NCBI GenBank assembly: GCA_022559845.1
Contig: CM040128.1
Location: forward strand, 76,447,247 to 76,511,246
Source: Amorphophallus konjac
Lineage: Eukaryota; Streptophyta; Magnoliopsida; Alismatales; Araceae
Length of the DNA stretch: 64,000 nucleotides
Direction: 5' to 3'
Part shown: positions 12,272 to 23,160 of the stretch, piece after piece
How positions within the stretch are numbered: the stretch's first letter is position 1
How the letters are laid out: every line of letters begins with the position of its first letter
Notes under the pieces: generated by a model
Told to the model about the DNA's origin: nothing
Database searches by the model: none
What the model saw: only the letters and a program-made list of their open reading frames with translations
Position numbers and translations under genes: made by a program

Positions 12272-12660
12272 CTATAATGTAGATTGAGCTCGGATATTAG
12301 CCATGAAACAATCCTCTTCCTTTGTGTCAATATCTAAGTTTAGCTGAGCAAATTGAGGAATAAGATTTGTCATACTAATCATAAGACTTGATAACATTCC
12401 CATTGATTTTCTGCTGAGTGCAACTGCTACAGCATTAGCCTTGCCAGGATGATATTGAATAGCAAAATCAAAGTCCTTGAGATATTCTAACCATCTCCTC
12501 TGCCTCATATTTAGATCCTTTTAAGAGAATAAGTATTTCAAGCTTTTGTGGTCCGAGTAGACCGTGAACTTCTCTCCATAAAGATAATGACGTAAAATTT
12601 TTAAGGTAAAAATAATAGCTGCCGATTCTAAATCATGCACGGGATAATTTTCCTCGTGAC
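12272..12660 (-). pseudogene. Element A RNase H, downstream half
   Basis: Second half of the Ty3-type RNase H, cut from its first half by element B. After the junction the frame reads HEENYPVHDLESAAIIF, then YSDHSKSLKYLF-type sequence near 12560, and a continuation ([14 protein letters not shown]...[15 protein letters not shown]) at 12508-12400. A stop separates the two open pieces near 12515. The upstream half is at 37085-37330. The match across the insertion, with GTGAC counted once, is direct evidence for the nesting. Confidence 0.85.
12656..12660. repeat. Target site duplication of element B, left copy (GTGAC)
   Basis: GTGAC just outside the LTR at 12661; repeated at 37085-37089. Confidence 0.95.
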
Positions 12661-13530
12661 TGTAGATATATATTCCTCTCCTCTCCTCACTTGGTGGATG
12701 ATAGGTTATGAATAAAGCAATAATATCGGGAATAACAAACAAAGCGCAGTGAGAGGATGGAGAAAAAAATAGAGAGTGACCGTGATCGCCACCAAAGCCC
12801 AGCACGTGACTAGCGTACCGTACTTTGGAAAGGAAGGGGAGACACTCGCCTTGATGCAGCACTGGGAGGATGCGCGGTAGATGCAGAACCACCTTAAAGA
12901 CACACGGCCCTACGATAGGCCGTCTAGGAGTGCTGCCGAACGCGCGGGAAGAAGAACTCCTGGAAGATGGGCGGCTTGAAGTGAACCGCAGAATGAAGAA
13001 GGGCGGTACAGTGGATGCTGCTCGTCATCTTGAACGGGCCTAACGGAACCGCGCACGCCCACCACGCCAAGAGTTGCAAAAGGGTTCACCTCCACCCTCT
13101 CCAGCCGGCCAGAGGGGATGGACCTCGTGCTGATGAAGTGCTGACCTGCAAAACAATGTGGAGACACAGAAGAGACACCCAGATTAGGACTAAATGACGT
13201 AGTACGCGTTCATGTAAGAAGAATTAAGCATAAACAAATGGATAGGGGGATACCTGGGGGGTTTTAAACCCCTAGGATGACAAAAACGTAGGTGGGTGTA
13301 TGCATGGGGAGAAAAACGAGGGAAATGCAGAGAGAGAACAACGCATGCGACAGATGATGAAGAAATCAGAGAAATGACACTATGACTCGACACACGGACT
13401 ACTCCCTGAACCGGAGGCTCGTAAGGACGTAGAGAGCCTCCCTCCTTGGTGCTAGGTCGTTCGGAAATGCGGCAGGGCTTCGCCGTCGACCAAAATTTCC
13501 CCCCCCCCTTCGACGTCCGGCCACTAGGGT

Positions 13531-13540
13531 CTATTTATAG
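13531..13540 (-). promoter_or_regulatory. TATA box of element B 3' LTR
   Basis: CTATAAATAG on the minus strand, in sense orientation. The functional 5' LTR copy is at 36230-36239. Confidence 0.65.
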
Positions 13541-13748
13541 AGCCTAGAAAGCCAGCCTCGAAATTAGGGTTCTTAGGTGTTTTCAGGTCAAGATTATAAA
13601 AGATAAATCATAGATATTATCATAATCTCTTATCCAGTCGAAACGGCATCAAATATGGTTAATTATCCACGGAGAAATCATCAAAAAAAACTGGGGATAA
13701 AGCCATGAATAAAAGAGACAAAAGTCTGTTAAAAAGCCTCATCCGACG

Positions 13749-14130
13749 GGATGAGCGGTCTTACGATAGACCGCGCGACATTTGGGCGGTCTGGTTCAGA
13801 CCGTCCAAGCTATCGGTGGAAATTCAGATAATCAGAAAATCAACCCAATTATCTCTCTAACTGGCCGAAAATCAGAGCGGCCAATCTCCAACCGTTTCAC
13901 CCTGTCGGTGATAATTTGGATAATTGGATAATTATCTGAGAAGATGGGCGTGCGTAGGACTCTGAGGTATAGACGGTTGTAATAAGCCCATACATTAGTT
14001 TGAACGGTCCTAATAGGGCCGCATCACAGCCTGTCGGTGAATATTCAGAAATGACCTCAGAAATTAACAAAATGTATGAACGGTCCATATTCAACCGCTC
14101 ATCTCATGAACGGCTGAGGTTGGGCCGTTT
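13749..14130. repeat. Dyad cluster in element B 3' LTR
   Basis: ACGG...CCGT dyads, for example GCGGTCTTACGATAGACCGC at about 13753 and GGCGGTCTGGTTCAGACCGT at about 13784 (pair, about 32 bp). Another pair is at about 14076 and 14107 (31 bp). The arms reach 7-8 bp. Confidence 0.85.
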
Positions 14131-14334
14131 ATGCTATGAAACGTTCAATTGACCAAAGCCAAGGCCCATTAAGCCCCGAATCGCCACGGACTTCACCAAG
14201 GAGGGAGACGACCCATAAAATGAGCCCAAGACGTGCCACAAAAAATGGCCCAATGAATGATGGACAACTCGAGGCACCAACAAATGGGAGTAAGAGAAAC
14301 GACTCAACTTATCGACGTAAAACGGGTGTCAACA

Positions 14335-14347
14335 GATGCCCCTCCTT
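14335..14347 (-). other. Polypurine tract of element B
   Basis: AAGGAGGGGCATC on the minus strand directly before the LTR start TGTTGACACCC. Element C has the identical 13 bases at 63716-63728. Confidence 0.9.
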
Positions 14348-15675
14348 AACGTCCTCTTTGCAGGGGAGCGAGCGGAGGTGAAGCGGAGGTGACACGGAAC
14401 GTGGAGACGAAGCGGAAATGTAGCGGGGTGTACCGAAAAAGTGGGCGTTAAGGTGAAACGACACCCATTTTTACCAACAAGTGATGAGAATCTTCTGGAA
14501 AACCTTGAACCGAACGCCGAGGATAGTTAACTGAAAGTGTCGCCAAATCTGGAGGAACTAAACTAAATGAAACAAATCGACAAGACCGACCTCATGGAGG
14601 ACACAATCCCGCGGTCCAATGAGGGGGCCACAAAAGAAAAGCTAAAGCTCCAGACAGGGACCTTTTAATCAACCGGACCAAACGAATCGACCAAAGAAAA
14701 CCTTCGAATTCAGAGTGGAATTAGTTCATCTTACTCGAGCATCTGAACACACAGCTGACCATCACTTGACGGGACATTTCTTAAGCAACCATGGGGCATG
14801 AAAGCTCAAAAGGATGCGTATGATGCATGCTGGGCTAAAAATAAAGGAAATTTGTTAAAACAAATGCCAAGAAAGATTAAAATATAGAATATTCGAGAGT
14901 AGTATTGCTGAGCTGGGAATATCAGAGTCAAGATACCGTCTGCAACCACAGCGTGCAGATAGAACCGTCCTCCTCGTGACATCCCAACTTAACGGCCTAT
15001 CCGAAGGTTAGGTGCATGAGCCTGGATCATCATCGTTTTTGTTGAAGGGGAACATCAGATCCTGGGACACGTAGGTAACCTGCCGGCTCTCAAAATAGCA
15101 TAATATAATACCATATAATTAATGCAATAAGGGATTAGGGATAGAAGGCTATACCTGACTTACCTGTGCAGGAAAAACGGCGAGACAGGCTGAAATGATG
15201 CTGCATAAGGTGGTTAAGAGATGCATTTCCAAAGAAAATATCAATATTCATGATGTAAATACACCAACCAGATAAACGGCCGTATATCAACCGTGCACTA
15301 TTCCAAACGGCTATATGTTAACCGTGCTTACCTGACCTTCGAACAAATCTTCCAGGGCCGGTTGCCGGTGACGAACGGCCGGGACTGCACCGTTTATAAT
15401 AAGAACGGCTCTTTAAGAACCGTGAGGCCTGGAATTTCAACCGACTTGAAATTAACGGTCAAGAGAGACATACGGTTATGAATGCACCGTTCAAATGATG
15501 AACGGTCTAACGATAGACCGTTCTTCTCTGCAACCTCGAAGAAAAGAAACCCCCTCGTCTCCCTCCACCGTAACCAACGGTGGAAGGGACGAAGGGGCAC
15601 AAGGCCTCAAACGCCCATCCTCTCTTTCTCTCTTCTCAACCTCCCTCCCTCTCTTGATCTCACTGCACCCCCCCC
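14348..15675. other. Non-coding region of element B with dyads, upstream of antisense PMD gene
   Basis: No credible reading frame. Dyads occur at about 15275 and 15305, 15373 and 15402, 15451, and 15499 (GAACGGTCTAACGATAGACC...), several as pairs about 30 bp apart. A pyrimidine-rich stretch at 15560-15675 precedes the ATG of the antisense gene, as often seen in plant core promoters; no clear TATA box was found. Confidence 0.7.
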
Positions 15676-18600
15676 ATGACGAGGAGCCCGTCTCACACCG
15701 CCCGGTCACCCATCACCGGCGAGGATTTACCTTCGTCGTCGCCACCGCCACCACCGCGACCGTCCGAGGAGGAGGGCACACCCGGGGTGACGATGGAGGA
15801 CTTAGCCATTGTCGTCGCCGAAGAGGACGCTGCGGCCGGAGATGACGCCGTCGCCGGAGCCGAGGAAGGAGGCTCGCCGGCGAGGAGAGAGAAGAAACCT
15901 CGTGATGCCGAGGTAGGCCTCCCCGCCCCTCATTTTCTTTAATTTCGTTTAATGCATGCTAGCTTAGGGGCTTTTTTTAGGGGGGAGATGCCTAGAGGCC
16001 GGTTTAGGGGGCCATGGAGGTCTCCCAGCCGGCTGGGGGGCGTTCACCGTCGTCGGGGGCGGCGACGGTGAAACGGTTCAGCAGAAACCGCGCGGCAAAA
16101 CAATGCGGTCCACATAGGACCGCCCCAAATAAACACAGCCTAGGGAGCGCCGTTCAAACTCACACAGCCAACAGGCCACCAAAGCACCAATACGGTGAGG
16201 CTACCACCGTTCAAAATGTAGACGGACCATATAGGTCCGTTCAAACATGCAACCAAGGCAAAATAATACGGTCCTCACAGGACCGTCGTCAATCCATACG
16301 GCCAAAGGTGGGCCGTTACTCCTTAGGAAGAGGGGCAAACAGACGGTTAGAGATAGGCCGTTCAAAACGGGGAACCTTAGAAACAGAACGGTTTGAGAGA
16401 GGCCGCTCACATGTCGAGCGGTTCATGAGTAACCGTTCTTCAAATCAAGAATTGGGCTTTGAGAATTTTATTTAAATGAAACAAAACATGAAACTAAATG
16501 ACTAACATAAATGAGATGGATGAATGTAGGGAAAGCGTAGGACCCGTACCTCCTGGCTGCAGGTCCGTGCAGTGTACCTGGCACTGCCGGACTTCTAGAG
16601 GGAGCGGTTGACTGCCATGGGGTTCGCCCCCTTCCTGAGTATTGAGGTGTGTCGTTTTGACGCAGCTCTGCTCTATGCCTTGCACGACCGCTGGGATCCA
16701 GTGAGTCGGACGTTCCTTTTCCCATGGGGGCACATGGTCCCTACATTGGAGGACGTGGCCAGGCTTACTGGCCTACGCGTGCACGGGTCACCAGTTAGCG
16801 GGACTACTTTTCCTGACTACCGGGGGATGGCTCGGGAGTTGCTCGGCCTACAGCTGCGACGCCCCGAGAGGTAGTCGACCCTCCTTCCCCGGGCTGCTCT
16901 CCAAGACAGCCTGGGGCTACGACGAGCGGGAGTTGCGGTCGGGGAGCGATCGGAGGAGCACTTGGAGTGGCTCGTGGGGCTGGCGAGACCGAGGGTTGCT
17001 GCAGGACCGGGACCTGAGGCGGACAGAGTGCTGAGGCGGTTCCTGATGCTGATGTTCGGGCGGCTTCTCTTCTCCACTCGGGCGGACGTGATGAGCTGTC
17101 GCTTCCTCCCTTTCCTCCAGGAGCTCGAGCACGTAGGTGACTATGCTTGGGGAGCGGCGGTCCTCACCTTCCTCTTTGACACTCTCAGTTCGACGGCGCG
17201 TCGGACGATGCTTGGGGGCTTCTCCCCCTTACTCCAGGTGTGACTCTCTTCCCTAGACTCAGTTATGCAACCCTATATGCTTTGCTAAATGCTGACATGA
17301 CCTTGTGGTACAGGTGTGGGCCTACGTGGGCCTACGTGGGTTGGGCAGAGGCGAGGAGACCCGCCCTGGGCTCCTGCCGATCGTACGGAGGTGGACAGCA
17401 CCTCGGGAAATGATGGCCTTGAGGAGGCAGGTCCGGGAGCTGCAGGATGACCTGGACACTCTACCGTACACCTCGGTATGCTTCTAGACTCAGACTCTTT
17501 AATTACATGCTATTCTTTCATGATTATGATGCTGATGCAGTTTCCTATTCCTTGCAGGTACGGTGGACTCCTTACACGGAGGAGAGCCCGGAGGGCCAGC
17601 CGTGGGTGACCGTGGCCTTGGCCTTCTCTGGCCGGGACGTGTGGCTTCACTGCATGAATGTGGTGGAGCCACTGTACTTCAGGTTGGTAATGAGGACCAT
17701 CGGGGTCCATCAGCCGGCCGTAGAGTTCCCTGCGCCTGAGAAGGCGGGGGAACGGGTGACGAGGACGACCCGGGGACTCCGTGAGGCGTACGACTGGACA
17801 GCGAGGAACGCCGAGCAGGTCGCTGACTGGGCTGCGCGAGGGCGAGTGGTGACCGCCCGGGCAGAGAGCGACAGCGCGTACTACACTGCGTACGCACGGC
17901 ACTACCGGGACCAGGTGTTCCGAGGCGCCCACCGACCGGTACGACTTCTAAACTTAAACTTTGTCTATTATGCTTATGAATGATGCACTAACAAGGACTT
18001 TTAAATGTAGGTCGACCCTGCAGGACGAGTGGCAGAGTTGTAGGGACTCCTGCACTCCACCATCCGGGAGAGAGACGAGGCCCGGCAGGCCCTGGCCCTA
18101 CTGGTGAGTTTTCTAGACCTTAGACTCTTTAAATTATGCAATTCTATATGATTATGATTATGCCTATGACTGACCTGGAGTATTTGGATGCAGCGTGCCG
18201 AGGGTGCTCAGAGGGCGGGACCAGACGCTCCTTCTTCCTCCTCCGTCCAGACTCCAGCAGACTGAGCCGAGCGGGACGCGGACTTCACTCGGATGGTAGA
18301 GCGGGCCAAGGCGGCCGAGGTGGCACTCGTGGAGAGAGTACGCAACTCTAAACTTCCCCTTTGCTTATTTATGCTTATGAAATGTATGAAATGTGACCAA
18401 CTGACAATGACGTGTGAATGCAGACGTCCGAGCTGTTCCGCCTGCGGGCGGAGTTGGAGCAGAGCCGAGTAGCGGCTAGGGAGGAGGCAGCCCGTGTGCG
18501 GGAGGAGGTTGCACTGAGCCAGCCAGCGGGCACGGTGGAGATGGCACTCCTTCGGCATGAGCTAGAGCGACTCCGGGCGGATGCGGCGGAGTTGGTGCGA

Positions 18601-18891
18601 GTTCGAGCGGAGCGGGATCGTGCTCTGATTGAGATGTCTGGGCTGAACGGAGAGTTGCAGGTTTTTAGAGAGATGAGCCGGCGATCGCGCAGCGGGACTC
18701 CGAGTGGCAGTCACGGCACTCACGGCTCCATGAGGAGTTTTTTTATGGGTTCCTCCGGCCAGCGGAGGAACGAGGAGGATGAGCGGCGTCGGCGACGTCA
18801 GCGTGACGAGGCGACTTCAACGATGCCTCCTCCAAAGAGGCATGAGGGTGAGGGGGACAGCGACGGGGGCCAGGGAGAGGGAGCTGCTTGA
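15676..18891 (+). pseudogene. Antisense plant mobile domain (PMD) gene in element B, seven predicted exons, four stops
   Basis: Gene on the strand opposite gag-pol. Predicted exons: 15676-15912, 16530-17237, 17314-17475, 17558-17938, 18011-18103, 18194-18337, 18424-18891. Every intron is GT-AG and phase 0. Exon 1 is short, Pro-rich then acidic. Exons 2-4 carry a PMD-type fold (FPWGHMVPTLEDVARLTGL at about 16718-16775; VRWTPYTEES at 17558). PMD is known from plant proteins such as MAIN and from transposable elements; its biochemical role is unsettled. Exons 5-7 predict a long Arg/Glu-rich coiled coil ending in a basic, then acidic, tail. In-frame stops at 16596 (TAG), 16872 (TAG), 18041 (TAG) and 18263 (TGA) would block the full product of about 730 codons. 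The same gene with matching introns is in element C. Confidence 0.8.
16188..16440. repeat. Dyad array in intron 1 of the antisense PMD gene
   Basis: At least seven ACGG...CCGT dyads in 250 bp: about 16190, 16218, 16265, 16295, 16341, 16387 and 16417, for example GACGGACCATATAGGTCCGT. Spacing alternates around 30 bp within pairs. They lie in the intron 15913-16529. Confidence 0.85.
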
Positions 18892-19036
18892 CTTGTTGTA
18901 CTGGGCCCGTCTTTTGTACATGGTGTGACATGATAGTGATGTGCCTATCCTTTTTTTTTCACTTGCTTTGTGGATGAATGTATGTATGCATGCATGAGTG
19001 GATGAAATGAGTTTGAGGAGTGTGCCTAGCCCGAGA

Positions 19037-19294
19037 GAGATGAGTGACGCACATGCCGACTTGAGTGAGATGAGTGGCGCTCGCATCGACCTGAGTGAGA
19101 TGAGTGACGCACATGCCGACCTGAGTGAGATGAGTGATGCACATGCCGACTTGAGTGAGATGAGTGCCGCAGGCGCCGACCTGAGTGAGATGAGTGCCGC
19201 AGGCGCCGACCTGAGTGAGATGAGTGACGCACACGCCGACCTGAGTGAGATGAGTGACGCCCGCGCCGACCTGAGTGAGATGAGTGCCGCAGGG
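19037..19294. repeat. 30-bp tandem repeat, about 8.6 copies
   Basis: Unit GAGATGAGTGACGCACATGC plus ten more bases ending TGAGT, with variation mainly in the middle (GACGCACATGCC, GCCGCAGGCGCC, GACGCCCGCGCC). The unit length is divisible by three, so several frames stay open on both strands, giving apparent repeat proteins (for example a 10-residue unit LSEMSDAHAD on the + strand). No evidence of real coding. Confidence 0.9.
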
Positions 19295-19312
19295 TGATTG
19301 GGGGCAGAGCAT

Positions 19313-19523
19313 ATGGGCGGTTCTTCCAAAGCCGTTCATGGGGACGAGCGGTTCTCCAAAGACCGCGTCAATTGAGTTGGAACGGTTCAATATAAACCGT
19401 AATAACAGTTGAGCGGCATATTGTAGGCCGCATAAGATGCTGGGCTCGGACTTTCTTAGAGATATGAATGGTTGATGATGGGCCGTACATTCATATGGAC
19501 GGTCTATCGTAAGACCGTCCAAG
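19313..19523. repeat. Dyad cluster upstream of the second antisense gene
   Basis: Six dyads at about 19315, 19346, 19379, 19410, 19465 and 19498. The last, GACGGTCTATCGTAAGACCG, has 7-bp perfect arms. Pair spacing is 31-33 bp. They end about 145 bp before the TATA box at 19669. Confidence 0.85.
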
Positions 19524-19668
19524 TGGACCTCCTATTTGCCCGAACGGGGACTCCCTGGAGAGTCCCCAAGGGATGCGTAGGACGATTTGTGCTTATCACA
19601 ACCCTATCTTAGCCCACCCTAGACTTATCCGAGCCTAATCCCAAGAGGTTTAGGCTTCCTAATGGACC

Positions 19669-19678
19669 CTATAAATAG
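19669..19678 (+). promoter_or_regulatory. TATA box of the second antisense gene
   Basis: CTATAAATAG on the + strand, 81 bp before the ATG at 19759, a normal distance for a plant promoter with a short leader. Confidence 0.6.
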
Positions 19679-19758
19679 TAGGGGGGCATGGACCCTCAAC
19701 CCACACATCCTTCATATCCCCAGGCTTAAAACCTTTTGATTCCTATCACCCGATCATC

Positions 19759-21245
19759 ATGAAGAGGGCCTTTGATGGAAGTTCCGCGGAGGGAGTGCCC
19801 TTTGAAGGGCCGAGACCAGCTAGAAAGGAGCGAGAGGTGATCCAACGGCTAAACTTGATTCCTCGTCATCTCAGTGCCTCCCCTACGAGAGAGGTAAGTT
19901 AGATCAGAATATATGTAATTTCTCTCAATTTCCCTTATATTTCCTTACATCCTTAGCCTTTTCCTCTTCTCAGCTTCTCCCCGGCCCGAGACGCTTTTCT
20001 AGTTTAAAGTGGGTGGCTCCCATGGTCCGTGCATTGCCCCTCGGGGTGACTCACCTTCTCAAATCCTGGCACCTACACTCCCTCTTAGTTCTAGGTCAGA
20101 ATTACCCTAAACTTTCCTTAGACTGGCATAGTATCTCTGCTCTGATGGAGATTTGGCACCCTCAGACCCACACTTTTTTCTTCCCATCTTTTGAGGCCAC
20201 CATCCTGTTAGAGGAGGTAGAGACATACTTCGGGCTCCCTAGGTCCAAGGTGGGGGAGGAAGACTTGATGTGCCATACCGTTGCCCCTATAGATCCAAAA
20301 CTCATCCTAGGGGAATTTATACCTGATAGCGGGGATGTTCGCGCCTGTGTAGGTCCTCGTCACATTCACCTCCTTCCTCTGAGCCAGTGGGTAGTGGAGC
20401 ATTGCCCGAATAAGTGCGGGTGGGTTGAAGCCATAGCCAAAGCTGCGTCCATCTGCCTATGCGGGGCCATCCTTTTCCCTTCAGCCGACCATGTCCTAGT
20501 GATCCCCTTACTCAGCACTATTAGCGGCCTTTGGCGGGGACTTTCCATCTCTCAGGCTGTCTTAGCTTATTTGTATGAGGGTCTGACTTCAGCAGCCTTA
20601 GGAGGTCCTCTCTTTGGTTCGATGATCCTATTGGAGTGCTGGATGGGAGTTAGGATGAAGTTTACCCTGAGGGAGGACATTACTTCAGTTAGCCGGATCT
20701 TTGGGAGCCATCCCCTCTACTTTATAGGAGGCGCCTTCAGGTTTTCTTCGCAGGTTGAGTGCAGGACGGCTGAGCTGAAGACCAGGGACGAGTGGTGCCC
20801 GTACATCAACAGGCTGCCCCTGGACAGGTTTGTGATGCGCCCGGACTTCCTCCACGACACCACCATCATGCTACCGAGGAGAGCCGGCTTGGACTTGAGG
20901 CTCGTGAGTGACACTGCCTTAGCGATGTACAGCCCACACAGATGCTACTTGCAGATTGGACTACCCCGGACGGTGCTACCTACGCTACCCCACCTTCCCA
21001 TGCTACAGGCACAGAGGATCGGGACAGAGGAGGACGAGCAGGCGGTCAGGAGTGCGCTGCTCATGTGGGAGGTGAGTAGGATGCGTACCCTACCGGCAGA
21101 GGTCGAGGAGGCTCCAGAGACTCGACAGGCTTACCTTAGGGAGCTGAGAGAGATACGTCCTCGCAGGGATGCCTGTGGACGCGGATTTTATTTTATTTCA
21201 TTATATTATTTCATTATATTTTTATTTGGATTTTTGATTTATTAG
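19759..21245 (+). CDS. Antisense DUF7745-like gene of element B, two predicted exons
   Basis: Predicted CDS join 19759-19893 and 19974-21245, 468 codons without a stop. The 80-nt intron has a consensus GTAAGT donor and a pyrimidine-rich CTTCTCAG acceptor, and the frame is continuous across it (phase 0). Exon 1 starts MKRAFDG. Exon 2 resembles the plant domain DUF7745 in layout: a helical stretch LMEIWHPQTHTFFFP, then EVETYFGLP, a W...A...C..LFPS segment, and YLYEGLTSAALGGPLFG. This family assignment is from memory. DUF7745 has no known function and is frequent in plant repeats. The last 25 residues, in AT-rich DNA after about 21175, may not be coding. The gene is absent from the homologous place in element C. 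Confidence 0.65.
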
Positions 21246-21599
21246 GCGTGCCAGTCACCGGGGTGACAATTTTATTATGCACTCGACTTGACTTGGTCAG
21301 CCGATTGTGAGGTCCGAGTCGGGACCAGAAGTCCATCATACCATAAAGGCTATGACGTTAATTACGTCCTTCCAAGGAAGGACAACCCTTGATTAAACGC
21401 CAAAATAGGAGGCCTCGAGAGGCAAACATGTATTCATGTGCGCAAAATGGAACTTCATACCAGAGCCAGGAAGGCGGGCAAGATAACAACATCAGCTGTA
21501 GAAGCAGATGGTATCGTTAAGTCAGCGGCTCAGAGACGATATCGTTAAGTCAGCGGTTCAAAGACTGAGCCGTGGCCATGATGGAGGTTTAAAGCATCG
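21246..21599. other. Non-coding spacer with short tandem repeat
   Basis: No gene. A pair of about 30-bp repeats (TATCGTTAAGTCAGCGGNTC) lies at about 21512-21575. Confidence 0.6.
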
Positions 21600-21887
21600 A
21601 TCAGTATTTCGACAGCATTTCCACTTTATCTGGATTATGCCCAGGGGGAAATAGGCTATCACCCACGGAGTTCCGGGATGAAAGCCGAGAGAAAGAGAGA
21701 GGCCAAACCTCCCTACCTATATATATATGCCATGGGGCAATGTTTGATTTTCCCTTAGGGAAGCCGGCGGAACTCATGCAGTGGCATAGCCCTCCCGAGC
21801 TAAAGGGGTTACTCATAAATCCGATGCGGGACGACGGAATGTAAGTGAACGCTCAATGTTGCGCCCTCGGTGCAGTTCAACCGTGCA

Positions 21888-22210
21888 TAGGTTCCCGGTG
21901 CAAAGGCAAGATGGCCAGGGGATTGCCGGCGCGCAGGCAAAATGGCCAAGGTTCCCGGCGCAGGAAGGGGGGTTCCCGGCGCGCCCAGGAGATGGGGTTC
22001 CCGGCGCGCCCAAGAGATGGGGTTCTCGACGCGCCCAAGAGACGGTTCTCGGCGCATAGGGAAGCCAAGGGGGGGGGTTTTCGGCGCAAGGGCCAAACGG
22101 CCAGGGGTTCCCAGCGCGCTAATAGCAAGGCTCTCGGCAGGAGGCCGAGGAGGTGGGCTTCTCGGCGTGGCGTTCCCGGCGCGGGCCGCGCCGGGAGCTA
22201 TGGCGCCGGC
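21888..22210. repeat. CGGCGCG motif array 1
   Basis: Repeated words of the form TTCCCGGCGCGCC or TTCTCGGCGCG about every 25 bp, for example near 21950, 21975, 22000 and 22025. The core GGCGCGCC is a perfect palindrome. Confidence 0.8.
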
Positions 22211-22819
22211 AAGGTTTGACGATACTCTGTTCTGGGGTTTGCTGGCGGGTCAGAGGATTTTCTGGAGATCCAGGTCAAAGTAGATGGGCCCTGGGTGATC
22301 AAAATGCATCTATTCATCGGGCTTCAACTGATTTTGGTTTGTGTTTCAAAAGAAGGCCAGAGGCTGAGAGGAACTAAGGAAGACCAATCCAGCATAGAGG
22401 TCCTCTTTCACCATTGATGTGCAGAGTCCCGGGGATAGTTCAATATTGTCTTTCATCATCCTGGGAGAATTTTGGCAGCACCTCCCCTGGACTTAGCATT
22501 TGCCAGGGAATGATATAGGCTGACATCCACGGAGTGCCGGGATGAAAGCCGGAAGGTGAGGGAGCACTAAGGCTCAAGGAGACTGTACATGTCTCTAGCA
22601 TCGGTCACTATTCCCCTTCTCGGAGACCGACGAAACCCTTGTAAAGACAAGGTCCACCGAACCCGTGGGGTCACATGTGAATCCAATTCGGGACATAGGA
22701 ATGTGGGGGAGATCCTCCCCATTACTGTATCTCCTCGGGGCGTATGTGATGGTCTCTGAACATCCTCTAGACAGATGTGTGGAGAGATTAAAGGGATTGG
22801 AGGGTGATGGTGCGAAGGT

Positions 22820-23160
22820 GGATCTTGGCCTGGGTTTTATTGGCCAAAGAAGGAGCCTCGACATCGGTTTTATTGGCCAGGGGGGGCTCTCGGCGTGGCT
22901 TTTATTGGCCAAAGGGGGGTTCTCGGCGCCAAGGGTTCTCGGCGCGCTCGTCACCGCACCGAGAACCTGGCGCCGGGAAGCCCCCGGGCCGGGAAGGGTG
23001 CATTGCAAAGGGGTCTTCTTGGGTAGTGAACAGGATCGAGGGTTCTATCAACATGCTGAAGGCAAAAGGGGGAAGCCCTCTCGGCGGCATAGCTCTCGGC
23101 GTGGCAACGGCCGCGCCGGGAACCATTTACCCAACGCTCGCGCCGGGAAGATGGAAGGGC
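22820..23160. repeat. CGGCGCG motif array 2 with TTTTATTGGCC repeats
   Basis: CTCGGCGTGG, TCTCGGCGCC and TCTCGGCGCGC words mixed with at least three copies of GGTTTTATTGGCCA or GCTTTTATTGGCCA (about 22834, 22870, 22900). Confidence 0.75.

Larger units (their letters stand above)
12661..14334 (-). repeat. Element B 3' LTR (read on the minus strand)
   Basis: 1674 bp, from TGTAGATATATATTCC (+ strand) to GGGTGTCAACA. Nearly identical to 35360-37084, which is 51 bp longer because it keeps one extra dyad segment. Dyads occur at about 13751-13806, 13877-13900, 13971-14027 and 14076-14130, including pairs spaced 31-32 bp. Confidence 0.95.
18892..19758. other. Spacer between the two antisense genes of element B
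   Basis: Contains the 30-bp tandem repeat (19037-19294), a dyad cluster (19313-19523) and the promoter region of the second antisense gene. No independent gene is supported. Confidence 0.7.

Noticed and set aside
12706..13393. Open frames inside element B LTR (both copies)
   Set aside because: Present in both LTRs, interrupted differently, overlapping dyads and the promoter, and without domain similarity.
18817..19522. Minus-strand open frames of 170 and 187 codons with repeated THLTQVG and LISLRSA units
   Set aside because: They are translations of the 30-bp tandem repeat; a unit divisible by three keeps several frames open on both strands.
21809..22283. Several overlapping open frames on both strands rich in Arg, Gly, Ala and Pro
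   Set aside because: GC-rich CGGCGCG array; open in five or six frames at once with no domain, so not coding.
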